DNA of 58,836 nt. Origin: Corallococcus sp. GTDB lineage: Bacteria; Bacillota; Clostridia; Christensenellales; CAG-314. Location of the stretch: the NCBI GenBank assembly GCA_023665205.1, contig JAMPEJ010000007.1:1-58836 (forward strand), in the 5' to 3' direction. Positions 18,300-27,588 of the stretch are shown here, piece by piece; positions within the stretch are counted from its first letter, which is position 1; each line of letters begins with the position of its first letter. Under the pieces are notes generated by a model. That model saw only the letters and a list, made by a program, of their open reading frames with translations, searched no databases and had not been told where the DNA came from. The position numbers were made by a program, and so were the translations under genes.

Positions 18300-20300
18300 C
18301 TACGCCAAACGGATGCCGCGGGCAACTTCCACAATGGACATTTGGTCGGGATCCAAAACGATGCAAACGTCAATTCCGCCTTCGGCATACTTCTTGGCAG
18401 TATCGTTGTCAACGGCAACGTTTACAGTTTTTTCACCTACGGTGCAAACGGCAAATTTTTCCGCGCCGTAGTCGACTATGCCGGTTAGTTTTGCAAGCAC
18501 GCCGGGCATTTCCACCGCCGCGGTAGCCAAAGTCTTATCCTTCGCCTTTGCGTCTGTTTCGCCTTCAGCCGGCAGTTCGATAACTGGGGCTTCTTCCAAC
18601 TTTGCTTGGTATGCGGAGAAGTTAAATTCCAAATCCTTGTTGAAAATATCCGTACCGCCGCCGTTTACCAAACGGGTCGCAAGCGCGCGGCTGCACTCGA
18701 ATTTGGCATTGGCAATGTTGAGCGAGAATGCCAGATCGGCAACCTTTTTGATTTTGCCTTTGACTTCCTTTTCTACAGTGCACTTGCGTTTTGCAACGCG
18801 ACCGATAAGAGTATTGTTGCATTGCAACGGAGCAACGACAGTTTCTCCGTCCTTTTTGACGGTGATTTGTTTGAGGTCGATGGCGATTTTTGCCTTCTTG
18901 CCGACCTTCGTATCGGCATCAACTATAGCAAACAACACGCGGTCGGCGACCTTGAGATGCACCAAACGTTGACCGTTGACGTCCTCTTCCTCCAAGACTT
19001 CGGCTTCGATTTTTCCGTGGAGGCTGATTGCCGTTGTGGGGATAGCCACTTCGTAAGCGCCGTTTTCCGCACGGATAGCTGCAGGAAGTTTGAGTTCGTT
19101 GCCAAAAAGCGTAAGCACGTCGCCGGTAATTACGCCGTCGGCGGTAATTTCCGCAGGAATACGCGGAGCGACCGTATTTTCCGTTTCTGTATCGAAAATG
19201 TGAAGGTGCGACAAATCCATAGAAACGTCCACAACTTCGTCCACGTCGTAAAAACTGCCTGTTGGGGCTTTCATTATTACGCGGGTCGCGCTTTCGGAAA
19301 TGCTCTCCTCGCCTTCGATATTGAAATCTCCGTACACTTGACAATCGGTACCCAATTCTTCCGTATGAGATACGCGGCATTTCGCCTTGTAAGGGAAACG
19401 TTTGGGATCAACGGAAATATCTTCCGCACGCAAACCGATAGTAACGGATTTGCTGCCGTCAAGATAGGAGCGGTCGGTCTTTTTGAAATAGTTTGCGGGG
19501 GCTTCCAACGAAACGCCCGTATTATCGAAAGTGACAGTAACTTTGTCTCCGTGCTGAACAAGTTTGCCCGCAAAGAAGTTCATTTGAGGAGTACCGATGA
19601 AACCTGCCACGAATTTGTTTGCGGGATAACGGTACAAATTGCGGGGACTGTCGATTTGTTGTACGAAACCGTCTTTCATAACGACGATACGGGTACCCAT
19701 CGTCATTGCCTCTACTTGGTCGTGGGTAACGTAGATAAACGTTGTTTGCAACTTGTGGTGAAGTTTGGAAATTTCCGAACGCATTGCAGTACGCAGTTTT
19801 GCGTCAAGGTTTGACAACGGTTCGTCCAAAAGGAAAACTTTGGGTTCGCGGACGATGGCGCGTCCCAATGCAACACGCTGACGCTGACCGCCGCTCATCG
19901 CCTTGGGCTTTCTGTCCAAGTATTCGGTAATACCCAATATATTTGCCGCTTCCTTAACTTTAAGGTCGATTTGGTCTTTAGGCACTTTGCGCAAGCGCAA
20001 ACCGAAAGCCATATTTTCGTACACCGTCATATGCGGATAAAGCGCGTAGTTTTGGAACACCATCGCTATGTCGCGATCCTTGGGTTCCATATCGTTGACG
20101 ACGACGTCGCCTATACGCAGTTCGCCCGCGGTGATATCTTCGAGTCCGGCAATCATTCTGAGCGTCGTGGACTTTCCGCAACCGGACGGTCCTACGAAAA
20201 CGATAAATTCCTTGTCGGCAATATCCATGCTGAAATCGTTTACCGCCTTGACTCCGTTGGGATACACCTTGTAGATGTGATTGAGTTGTAAACTGGCCAT
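18300..20300 (-). CDS. Carbohydrate ABC transporter ATPase (MsmK/UgpC type) with a ~290-residue C-terminal extension
   Basis: Energises sugar import. The nucleotide-binding domain has Walker A GPSGCGKST (37-45), the signature LSGGQ-like AMSGGQRQR (about 134-142), LLDEPLSNLDAKLR (157-170) and the switch THDQ. A TOBE-type regulatory part follows and reaches the usual family end near residue 370 (LHIFDTETE). The protein then continues to 666, whereas family members are about 370. The extension is rich in beta-type sequence and includes a Lys-rich stretch (RKCTVEKEVKGKIKKV); it may be additional TOBE-like or sugar-sensing modules. GGAGG and ATG at 20300 fix the start. It has its own promoter and probably serves the adjacent MalF/MalG permeases and perhaps others. 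Confidence 0.88.
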   Translation of the reverse strand: MASLQLNHIYKVYPNGVKAVNDFSMDIADKEFIVFVGPSGCGKSTTLRMIAGLEDITAGELRIGDVVVNDMEPKDRDIAMVFQNYALYPHMTVYENMAFGLRLRKVPKDQIDLKVKEAANILGITEYLDRKPKAMSGGQRQRVALGRAIVREPKVFLLDEPLSNLDAKLRTAMRSEISKLHHKLQTTFIYVTHDQVEAMTMGTRIVVMKDGFVQQIDSPRNLYRYPANKFVAGFIGTPQMNFFAGKLVQHGDKVTVTFDNTGVSLEAPANYFKKTDRSYLDGSKSVTIGLRAEDISVDPKRFPYKAKCRVSHTEELGTDCQVYGDFNIEGEESISESATRVIMKAPTGSFYDVDEVVDVSMDLSHLHIFDTETENTVAPRIPAEITADGVITGDVLTLFGNELKLPAAIRAENGAYEVAIPTTAISLHGKIEAEVLEEEDVNGQRLVHLKVADRVLFAIVDADTKVGKKAKIAIDLKQITVKKDGETVVAPLQCNNTLIGRVAKRKCTVEKEVKGKIKKVADLAFSLNIANAKFECSRALATRLVNGGGTDIFNKDLEFNFSAYQAKLEEAPVIELPAEGETDAKAKDKTLATAAVEMPGVLAKLTGIVDYGAEKFAVCTVGEKTVNVAVDNDTAKKYAEGGIDVCIVLDPDQMSIVEVARGIRLA

Positions 20301-20349
20301 AAATCCTCCGTTATTCTTTATCGGGACTTTCCCGTATTTTACTAGTCTA

Positions 20350-20378
20350 ATTATAATAGAGAGAAAATTCAAAGTCAA
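20350..20378 (-). promoter_or_regulatory. Promoter of the MsmK-like ATPase gene
   Basis: Minus strand: TTGACT (20373-20378), 17 bases, TATAAT (20350-20355). The leader holds a small hairpin CGGGA/TCCCG at 20322-20334. Confidence 0.82.
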
Positions 20379-20538
20379 TACGTTTGAACAATAAAAAAAT
20401 ACGTTCATTTATATATAGGATAAATTTATCCTATATTCAGTTTGCATTGTCCGAGTGTGAGAAAAATCTTGCAGGCACGCCGACGAAGAAAAACTTATTG
20501 ATTATATTTATTATAAGATATATTTCTTAAACCAAACG

Positions 20539-20569
20539 GAATGAGTCCGGCAAAATACCGGACTCATTC
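20539..20569 (-). terminator. Terminator of the malEFG-amylase operon
   Basis: 12-bp perfect stem GAATGAGTCCGG/CCGGACTCATTC with a seven-base loop. The T-run is weak, but the stem is strong and sits 60 bases after the amylase stop. Confidence 0.65.
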
Positions 20570-20630
20570 GCAGGTGATTAAACTATATTATTTTCCGTTC
20601 GCCGAAAGAAAGCGATCCTTTTTTAGCCGA

Positions 20631-22253
20631 TTACTTTATAACGGCAATGGAATAAGCCGGAAGTTTAAGTTTGCCGCCCAAAGTTACCTGATCGGAAAAA
20701 CGCGAAGTCAAAAATCCGACCAAGTCACCCTTCAATCCGTTTTTAGCGGCGAATGCGGATATATCCAACTCGTGAGCGTTTTCGTCGTCCAAATTGTAAG
20801 CAAGCAAAACGCTACTGCCGTTGTACGTACGCAAAATGAGAGCGACGTTGGCATCCGGTGAATCCAAAAATACGGACGTACCGCGAGCGATTTCGGGATT
20901 TTGACGGCGAAGCAACATGACTCTGCGGTTGTAATTGTACAAACTGTTTTGATCGTCAAGCTGCGCGTCTACTCCGCCCAATTTATCGTCGTACTCTCCA
21001 AAGAGCGTTTGCAGACCGTAAGCCTTGTATGCGAAACCGTTTTCGTGGCTTTCCACATTGGAGTTTCCCCAGTTCATAGCGACACGGTACGTCTGATCGA
21101 CGTAGTCTTTGCCCAAGTAATTGCGAATGCCGTTGCGCAAACCGATTTCATTGCCGTAATAGTTAAACACGTTGCCGGCCATTGTGTACAGCATTCCGAT
21201 GCCCATTTTGTGGCGCATCATAGTTTCTTCCGTTACGGCTCCGGCGCGGTCGCTGTAATAAGACAAACCGACGTTGGAAATACGGCTGGTATCGTGATTA
21301 CTGGCGAATAACGCGTTTATACCATTAGCCGTACCCGTTTCTGCCGATTGCACAAGTTTTGTGTACAGAGACGCCGTACCGGAATTGAGAGCCTGATACA
21401 ACGGATTGACCCCTTGATTACTCAATTCGAAGTCCATAAAACTTTGTACGGAATCTTCCGCATAGTGGGCGTAGATAGTAGATTCGTTTTGCATCACTTC
21501 TCCCACCATGTACACGTTTTCGTTGTACTGACGGGCAGTAGCCATAAGCCATTGCATAAACTCGATATTTTTAGCCGCGTTGCCGTAGTAGTGATACGCC
21601 GCGTCAAGACGGAATGCGTCTACCTTTCGATCTTGCAGCCAAAACTTACAAATATCGTCCAGCTCTGCACGTACACCGTCGCTGTCCAAGTTAAGTTTGG
21701 GCATATGCGTATAGCCGCCGAAAGTCAAGTAAGTGTCCGCACTGCCGTTAAACGTGTAGTAATCGTAGTATTCGTTTTCCGTATCGCCCTCGCGGTACGC
21801 CGTTTGTGCGGCTCGAAACCACGGATGCTGATTGGAAGAGTGATTGAACACCACGTCCAACATAACGCCGATACCTTTTGCGTGCGCAGCGGTAACAAGC
21901 GAATCGAAGTCATCCATAGTACCGAACGCCTTGTCTACCGCCTTGTAGTCCGTCACGTCGTATTTGTGATACGTGGGCGACGGACTTACGGGCGAAAGAT
22001 AAATGCCGTTATAACCGAGATCGGCAATATAATCCAATTTGCTTTCGATACCCTTGAAGTCACCTATACCGTCGCCGTCGCCGTCCGCGAAACTGTACAC
22101 GAATATATGATAGTAATCCCTGTACATTGGGTCGACGTCGTCTGACAGAGGCAAATTTTCCCATTCGTACCGGCTTGGCGCGCAAGCGGCAAATATCCAC
22201 CCGAACGCCAGCAACATAACCAGCAAAGAACAAATAACCAGTTTTTTCGTCAT
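20631..22253 (-). CDS. Secreted GH13 alpha-amylase lipoprotein
   Basis: Hydrolyses alpha-1,4-glucans outside the cell. 540 residues. The signal peptide ends in a lipobox (FAAC, Cys24), so it should be anchored to the membrane. GH13 motifs: DVVFNHS (about 133-139), the nucleophile D217 in DAFRLDAAY, the acid/base E252 in GEVMQNE, and D321 in SNHDTSR. The segment DGDGDGIGDFKGI near 57-69 resembles the calcium site seen in many secreted amylases and oligo-1,6-glucosidase relatives. The ATG overlaps the stop of the upstream permease (ATGA), so it is the last gene of the operon. The exact product range is unclear. Confidence 0.92.
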   Translation of the reverse strand: MTKKLVICSLLVMLLAFGWIFAACAPSRYEWENLPLSDDVDPMYRDYYHIFVYSFADGDGDGIGDFKGIESKLDYIADLGYNGIYLSPVSPSPTYHKYDVTDYKAVDKAFGTMDDFDSLVTAAHAKGIGVMLDVVFNHSSNQHPWFRAAQTAYREGDTENEYYDYYTFNGSADTYLTFGGYTHMPKLNLDSDGVRAELDDICKFWLQDRKVDAFRLDAAYHYYGNAAKNIEFMQWLMATARQYNENVYMVGEVMQNESTIYAHYAEDSVQSFMDFELSNQGVNPLYQALNSGTASLYTKLVQSAETGTANGINALFASNHDTSRISNVGLSYYSDRAGAVTEETMMRHKMGIGMLYTMAGNVFNYYGNEIGLRNGIRNYLGKDYVDQTYRVAMNWGNSNVESHENGFAYKAYGLQTLFGEYDDKLGGVDAQLDDQNSLYNYNRRVMLLRRQNPEIARGTSVFLDSPDANVALILRTYNGSSVLLAYNLDDENAHELDISAFAAKNGLKGDLVGFLTSRFSDQVTLGGKLKLPAYSIAVIK

Positions 22254-23182
22254 CCTTTAACCGCTCCTCCCGTAACGCCGGAAACGTAGTACTTTTGTAA
22301 GAACATAAACAAAATTGTTATAGGTACCGCCACCATTGTTGCGCCGGCGCAGAACAATACCCAGTGACTGACGTAGTTGTTGAGCGTCAACATTTGTTGA
22401 AGTCCCAACGCCACAGTGCCGTAATCGTAGTCGCCCATGCAGATAAGTTTGACAAACACAAAGTCCATCCACGGGGCCATAAAGGCGGAAAGAGCCGTAT
22501 ACACGATAATGGGCTTGGACAAAGGCAAAGTAATTTTCAGGAAAATCTGCGCCTGACTGGCGCCGTCCAGTTTTGCCGCCTCGTCCAGACTTTTGGGAAT
22601 CGTATCGAAAAATCCTTTGGATATGTAGTAACCGCCAGCCGCGCCGCCGCTGTACACAAATATCAACGCGACGATTTTCAAAACGCCTTGATTGAGTCCA
22701 AGTGCACGCAAGATGTTGTACACCGCTATCATACCCAAAAATCCCGGGAACATACCGATGATCAAAATCAACTTCATATAAGGCTTGCGCAGCTTGAAAC
22801 GCATACGCGAAAAAGCGTAACTGGTCATAAGCGTCAAAGCTGTCGTAAGTACGCAGCTGCACACAGCGATAAGCAACGTCCAACCGAACCAACGCGGAAA
22901 GTTGATCCAATTGAAACGGTCGTCGGAATAAGCCGCCGGATTGCCGCCAAGCATTTTGGACCAAGCGTCAAGAGTAAACTCGGTTGGGAACAGTTGCTTG
23001 GGGAAAGGCGTAGTTATGTCGTTGCCGCGGAACGAGTGTATAACTATGTACACAAGAGGCACGACCCAAATTATTGCAAGAACCGTCAGCACGACGTGTA
23101 TTACGGACAGCGACGCAATGCGGCGACGCTTCATACTGCGGTGTTTGGCTTGTTTTACGTTGAGTATGGAGTTTACTTTCAT
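22250..23182 (-). CDS. Maltodextrin ABC permease, MalG type
   Basis: Inner-membrane subunit of the sugar importer, 310 residues with six hydrophobic helices. The EAA loop is visible as KSLDEAAKLDGASQAQIFLKITLPLSKP. The start at 23182 gives MKVNSILNVKQ and overlaps the malF stop as TAATG; GGAGG lies ten bases upstream. An ATG further up has no binding site. The chain has the MalG feature of a large periplasmic loop between helices 1 and 2 (RGNDITTPFPKQLFPTEFTLDAW). Confidence 0.9.
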   Translation of the reverse strand: MKVNSILNVKQAKHRSMKRRRIASLSVIHVVLTVLAIIWVVPLVYIVIHSFRGNDITTPFPKQLFPTEFTLDAWSKMLGGNPAAYSDDRFNWINFPRWFGWTLLIAVCSCVLTTALTLMTSYAFSRMRFKLRKPYMKLILIIGMFPGFLGMIAVYNILRALGLNQGVLKIVALIFVYSGGAAGGYYISKGFFDTIPKSLDEAAKLDGASQAQIFLKITLPLSKPIIVYTALSAFMAPWMDFVFVKLICMGDYDYGTVALGLQQMLTLNNYVSHWVLFCAGATMVAVPITILFMFLQKYYVSGVTGGAVKG

Positions 23183-24684
23183 TATTGAAATTCCTCCTCG
23201 TTTTTGACCGAGCCGGTTCTGCTGTACACTGCAAGCGAGAACACCGAACATACGATAAATACCAAAATGCCGATAACCGAGCCCGTTTTGTAATCTTGGT
23301 AATCGCCGCTGACCGTCAAGTCGTACAGCCAAGTGATAAGCAAATCGGTTTTGCCCGCAGGAGCCGCGAGACTAGGCGACGTCGGGCCGCCGCCCGTCAA
23401 CAAGTAAATTACGTTGAAGTTGTTGATGTTGCCGATAAACTGAGTAAGCAGGTACGGTCCCGTCACAAACAGCATGTAGGGCAAAGTGATTTTGAAAAAG
23501 GTTTTTACCGGACCTGCGCCGTCGATACGCGCAGCCTCGTACAGATCTTCCGGTATATTCATCAAAATACCGCTTGTGATAAGCATAGAATACGGCACGC
23601 CCACCCACATATTGATGACTATTACCAAAGTGCGTGCAAGGTGGACGTTTTCAAACCACGGGATAGCCTTGTCTATCCAGCCCCAAGACATAAGCATTTG
23701 GTTGATGAGTCCGCCGTCTGTGCCGAAAAACTTGGAAATCACCAGCAAACTGACAAACTGCGGTACAGCAATAGTAATAACAAAGAAACTGCGGTAAACC
23801 TTCTTGAAGCGAACGCCTTTTTTGTTGATGAGAATTGCCAAAACCATGCCGCCTATGTAGGTTGTGACAGTGGCAAGTACCGCCCAAAGGAGCGTCCATC
23901 CCAATACGCTGAAAAAGGTACTGCCGTTGCTGGCTCCCGCACCGAACTTGAACAAGTCTACAAAGTTTTGGAATCCCACCCAAGTAAACAGTTTGTTTGG
24001 AGCCAAGTGATTCTTGTCGTAGTTGGTAAAGGCGATCAAGATCATAAAGATAAGCGGTATGATCGTAAGCACCAACAAACCTATCGTAGGTAACGCCAAA
24101 AGAGTCGTGTGAAAGTTCTGGTTGAGCATTTGCTTTAAGTCGTCGCGAGTACCTGGGATAGCAAAACGCATTTCCGCTTTGAATTGATTGTCGGCGGCAT
24201 TTTTGATCTGCTTGAAATACAACACCGCAAACACTAGCATAATCAGTATCGTAGATACGCCGAACAACAAAATAAGCAAAGAATTGTCGCCATCCGTGGT
24301 TCCGATTTGTATTCCGGTGTTGGGATCAATAATGGGTCCTTGTTCTACGTCGCCCAAAGTACCCAGCTTCTGCAAGTAACCTGCGCCCGCAAACACCATA
24401 AACAGGATAAATCCTATTTCGGCCAAAAGGTACAATATGCCACGCAAAATCTGCTTGTTGGCAAAACAACCGAATCCCATGATAAAGTAGGACATGCGGG
24501 TTTTCCAATTGCCGTTTTTGAAATTCAGATACAAATCGACAAAAAACTTGCAGGTGCGTCTGCCCAGTCCTACAAAAAACGCTTTGATACTTTGACCCAA
24601 ACCCACGAAATACGCCTTTATTTTGCGTCCTAAAGAAACAAAAAATCGTTTGACGGGGTTGGAATTCGTATTAGATACAGCCAT
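23182..24684 (-). CDS. Maltodextrin ABC permease, MalF type, with N-terminal 11-residue repeats
   Basis: Partner permease, 500 residues, with at least eight hydrophobic segments and the EAA loop EDLYEAARIDGAGPVKTFFKITLP. As in other Gram-positive MalF proteins there is an extra N-terminal region. Its first 45 residues contain an 11-residue unit repeated about four times: FFVSLGRKIKA, YFVGLGQSIKA, FFVGLGRRTCK, FFVDLYLNFKN, which would form a basic amphipathic helix on the membrane surface. The start at 24684 has AGGAGG 14 bases upstream, a long spacing. Confidence 0.9.
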   Translation of the reverse strand: MAVSNTNSNPVKRFFVSLGRKIKAYFVGLGQSIKAFFVGLGRRTCKFFVDLYLNFKNGNWKTRMSYFIMGFGCFANKQILRGILYLLAEIGFILFMVFAGAGYLQKLGTLGDVEQGPIIDPNTGIQIGTTDGDNSLLILLFGVSTILIMLVFAVLYFKQIKNAADNQFKAEMRFAIPGTRDDLKQMLNQNFHTTLLALPTIGLLVLTIIPLIFMILIAFTNYDKNHLAPNKLFTWVGFQNFVDLFKFGAGASNGSTFFSVLGWTLLWAVLATVTTYIGGMVLAILINKKGVRFKKVYRSFFVITIAVPQFVSLLVISKFFGTDGGLINQMLMSWGWIDKAIPWFENVHLARTLVIVINMWVGVPYSMLITSGILMNIPEDLYEAARIDGAGPVKTFFKITLPYMLFVTGPYLLTQFIGNINNFNVIYLLTGGGPTSPSLAAPAGKTDLLITWLYDLTVSGDYQDYKTGSVIGILVFIVCSVFSLAVYSRTGSVKNEEEFQ

Positions 24685-24775
24685 AGTATTACGTTTATCC
24701 TCCTTTTTTGCAACCGGCAAAAGCGCGCTTACTACGCATGATACTTTTGCCCATTGCAAAATATTTTGTAAGTAT

Positions 24776-24805
24776 ACACGCGCCGAGGGATCCCCCGACG
24801 CGTGT
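24776..24805 (-). other. Hairpin between malE and malF
   Basis: Nearly continuous inverted repeat ACACGCGCCGAGGGA / TCCCCCGACGCGTGT with two mismatches. No T-run follows. Comparable intercistronic structures keep the binding-protein mRNA more abundant than the permease mRNA in other sugar operons. Confidence 0.6.
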
Positions 24806-24827
24806 AGACTGTTAGAATGTTAAACTA

Positions 24828-26081
24828 CTATTCTGCAAGATCGAAACCGACCACTAGAGCAGCCAGCAACGTTCTGAGCGCGTCGTCATCTGCCGTTCCG
24901 CCGGGGAAGTAATCTCCAACGGAAGTACTGCCTACCTTAACTGCGTCTACGCAGGTGGGCAATGCAGTCCAAAAACCTGTGGGCAAATTGATTTGAGGAA
25001 CAGAATGCTCAGCTTGAGCCGCAATTGCCTTCAAAGTGGGCAGGTTTTGAGCCGCTTCGCTTGCGGCAGCCTTCAAATTGGAAGGACCTGCGTTAAGTTT
25101 TTCTGCGCGAGCCGCTTGCACCGCTTCGCCGGACATATACTCTGCAAGAGCGTGAGACGCTTCGAGATATTTACCTTGTCCGTTTACACCCAACAATTTG
25201 CTACCCAAGAAAGAATACATGGGATACTCTTGTCCTTCAAAAGTGATTGCAGGAAGAGCCGCCACTTTTACATCGGTATTTGTGATGTCTTTGTACAAAC
25301 CGGGATAAGCAACCGTAGCGATGATCGTGCCGTCGTTAAGTCCGGGCAACGAATCGCTGGGGTTCAACGCTTTGAAAGACGCGGAATCGGAGAAAGCGTG
25401 AGCCGCTTTCAAAGCTCTGAGACCTACTGCATCGTCGCCGAAATTGGTTTCGGTAGCGCTGACTGTTCCGCCGAAGGAGAAGAACCAAGACGCTTGATAC
25501 CAAGCCTCGCCGAAAGAGAAGGAATAGAACAACGTGCTGTCGGATTCGGCTTTGGCAATGATATCGTCCCATTTTTTGATTTCGTTTTCGTTCAATTTTG
25601 TGGAATTGTAGTACAGGAAGTATGCGTTATCGCTGGAAAGAGGATAAGCGTACATATTGCCGTCGGTGTAGGTTGCGGCTTCCACAGAGCTGGCGTTGTT
25701 GGCTTCCGCCACGCGTTTTGCAACGGCGCCGGTTGCGGGATTACCCAAAGAAGCAAGTCCGCCTGCGGCAACGAGTTTGGGAAGTTGGTCGTCGGCAAAA
25801 CTGTAAACGTCGGCTGCGTCTTGAGGAGCGTTCATAACGGTCGTTCCGGCCTCGCCTTCGTCCATGATTCCGAGTTTTACTTTGTATTGGTTGCCTTTGG
25901 AGTCGGTGTAGTCTTCCGCCCATTTATTTGCCCATTCCTGCAAGAACGTATGTTCCGTAGAGGGTCCCCAAAGCAACAGTTCGATACGGTTGTCACCGTT
26001 ACCGCAAGCCACCACTGCAAGAGCGGAAGTAACAAGCACGGCAACGAGCAACAAAGAAACGAGTATTCTTGTTTTTTTCAT
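24828..26081 (-). CDS. Maltodextrin-binding lipoprotein (MalE type, extracellular solute-binding family 1)
   Basis: Captures oligosaccharides for MalFG. 417 residues; signal peptide with lipobox VVAC at about 23-26. IELLLWGPSTEHTFLQEWANKWAEDY is the start of the mature type-1 sugar-binding fold; ADVYSFADDQLPKLVAAGGLASL, NDGTIIATVAYPGLY and PMYSFLGSKLLGVN match MalE proteins. AGGAG lies before the ATG. It follows the repeat-containing lipoprotein by 29 bases and precedes malF, from which it is separated by a stable hairpin. Confidence 0.93.
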   Translation of the reverse strand: MKKTRILVSLLLVAVLVTSALAVVACGNGDNRIELLLWGPSTEHTFLQEWANKWAEDYTDSKGNQYKVKLGIMDEGEAGTTVMNAPQDAADVYSFADDQLPKLVAAGGLASLGNPATGAVAKRVAEANNASSVEAATYTDGNMYAYPLSSDNAYFLYYNSTKLNENEIKKWDDIIAKAESDSTLFYSFSFGEAWYQASWFFSFGGTVSATETNFGDDAVGLRALKAAHAFSDSASFKALNPSDSLPGLNDGTIIATVAYPGLYKDITNTDVKVAALPAITFEGQEYPMYSFLGSKLLGVNGQGKYLEASHALAEYMSGEAVQAARAEKLNAGPSNLKAAASEAAQNLPTLKAIAAQAEHSVPQINLPTGFWTALPTCVDAVKVGSTSVGDYFPGGTADDDALRTLLAALVVGFDLAE

Positions 26082-26110
26082 TGTTTGTCTCCTAGTTTAG
26101 AATTAGAGCG

Positions 26111-27268
26111 TTACTCGGTAATTTCGGTAACGTGGATAGTGATCGTACCCGCGGCGTAATCGAGAGTAAGAGTGACAGTGCAATCTTTTGCCGCTTGAAT
26201 ATTTCCGCCACCTCCGTCGGTGAACAGTTGGTCTGTCGTAACGCCGGTGGGCAAAGTTACGTCGTCGGCTTTAGTTACGGTAACTTTATCATATCCAAAA
26301 CTTTTGCCGTCCCAATTGGCAGAACCGTCTACCTTGAAAAGGTTTTCTTTAACTTTGAAGGAGCTGCCGGCAACAAGGGTGATCGTGATTTTGTGAAGGT
26401 TGCCGTCGGTTGCGTCTTTTGTCAATTTGTATTTGCCGTCGTTGGTATTCCAAGCGTCATCGCTGCCGAACTGACCTGCCAGACGGTAACCGCTGGGGCA
26501 AGAGTCGTCCACTACCGGAGCGTCGGTGATTGCCAAAACTTTGATGTTGATGGACTTGCTTGATTCGACGTAAGTAAGGCTTATTTGCAATTGCTTGTTG
26601 GCAGCAATCGTTGCATCGGAAAGTTTGATGTTTCCTTTTGCCGGTTCGGTAGCATTGGCACTAGTAAACAATCCGTTAGCGTCGGTAACGCCGTCAATGC
26701 CGGTAAGTTCCACGCCTGCTGCCAACGTTACGCCTTTAAGCGCGCCGTAAGCAACGTCAAGATCGTCATGCCAACCGACAGCCGCATATTTGATTTTGAA
26801 TTCCGTAGTGGGCAATACCGTAAATTTCGCCGTAGGAATGCCTTCGGCGTCGGGTATCAACAGACGGTTGCTGTCCGCGCAGCCGTTTCCGTTCCAACTG
26901 TCGCCAGCGAAACTACCTACAACGTAGTAGGGATTGGAACTTGCCGCGGGTTTTTCGCTGACTTCATACTTGGCGTAGAGATCCAAGTCGCCGTCAAGCG
27001 CTTTGTCGAAATCCATAACGTCGTCAAAGACGAGGTTGTTGTCGGCATCCGTGGAAACGTTTTTGTACCAACCTTTGAAATCGTAACCCTCTTTTGCAGG
27101 GGCTTTCGGTTCCACTGCTTTGCCGTTGATGGTCTTTCCTTGATAGATAATTTTAGAATTAGATTCACGGAAAGACACAACGTACTCGGTAGTGCCGCAC
27201 GCCGCAAGAACTACCAATGCGGACATAGCAAGCAAAACGCAAAGCACAATTGCTGTGATTTTTTTCAT
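26111..27268 (-). CDS. Surface lipoprotein with a B-repeat domain, probably glycan-binding
   Basis: 385 residues; signal peptide ending in lipobox LAAC. Residues about 40-100 form a Listeria-Bacteroides (InlB B-type) repeat: IIYQGKTINGKAVEPKAPAKEGYDFKGWYKN ... LDLYAKYE. The rest has two beta-rich sections with aromatic motifs (NPYYVVGSFAGDSWNG; YRLAGQFGSDDAWNTNDGKYKLT), each like the opening of a starch-binding or SusE/SusF-type module. It is the first gene of the operon with malE, malF, malG and the amylase, so binding starch or its fragments at the surface is the natural guess; no database family is certain. Confidence 0.7.
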   Translation of the reverse strand: MKKITAIVLCVLLAMSALVVLAACGTTEYVVSFRESNSKIIYQGKTINGKAVEPKAPAKEGYDFKGWYKNVSTDADNNLVFDDVMDFDKALDGDLDLYAKYEVSEKPAASSNPYYVVGSFAGDSWNGNGCADSNRLLIPDAEGIPTAKFTVLPTTEFKIKYAAVGWHDDLDVAYGALKGVTLAAGVELTGIDGVTDANGLFTSANATEPAKGNIKLSDATIAANKQLQISLTYVESSKSINIKVLAITDAPVVDDSCPSGYRLAGQFGSDDAWNTNDGKYKLTKDATDGNLHKITITLVAGSSFKVKENLFKVDGSANWDGKSFGYDKVTVTKADDVTLPTGVTTDQLFTDGGGGNIQAAKDCTVTLTLDYAAGTITIHVTEITE

Positions 27269-27350
27269 TGTTTTGATATCCTCCTAGATTTTTATTACAC
27301 TGCACGATAGCAGTAATAATCTTGTTGTTCGGGTGCTTACGTTTTGCGCC

Positions 27351-27362
27351 TAGCGTTTGCTA
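27351..27362. promoter_or_regulatory. Small dyad in the sugar-operon leader
   Basis: TAGCGTTTGCTA, an inverted repeat with core GCGTTTGC, about 45 bases downstream of the predicted start. It resembles a LacI-family half-organised operator; weak evidence. Confidence 0.3.
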
Positions 27363-27411
27363 AAAGGCAACAGAGCATAATGCACCTTTATTTATATATT
27401 AATACTAACTA

Positions 27412-27441
27412 ATGATACCCCCCCCCGTGAGGTAATGTCAA
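27412..27441 (-). promoter_or_regulatory. Promoter of the starch/maltodextrin operon with a C9 tract in its spacer
   Basis: Minus strand: -35 TTGACA (27436-27441), 18-base spacer, -10 TATCAT (27412-27417). Half of the spacer is a homopolymer of nine G on this strand (C at 27418-27426), directly against the -10. Loss of one base would give the optimal 17-base spacing. Confidence 0.7.
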
Positions 27442-27588
27442 GACCAAAAATCAATAAAAAAAACGAGGGAATATCGTTCGCGTTTTATGTTATTTATTTG
27501 TTAGTATTTTGTTATTTTTTGTACAAAATAAGGGGCAATTTGACCTTAAAAGGCTTAAAGCAAGTTGAAAAATTATTAAAAATATGGG

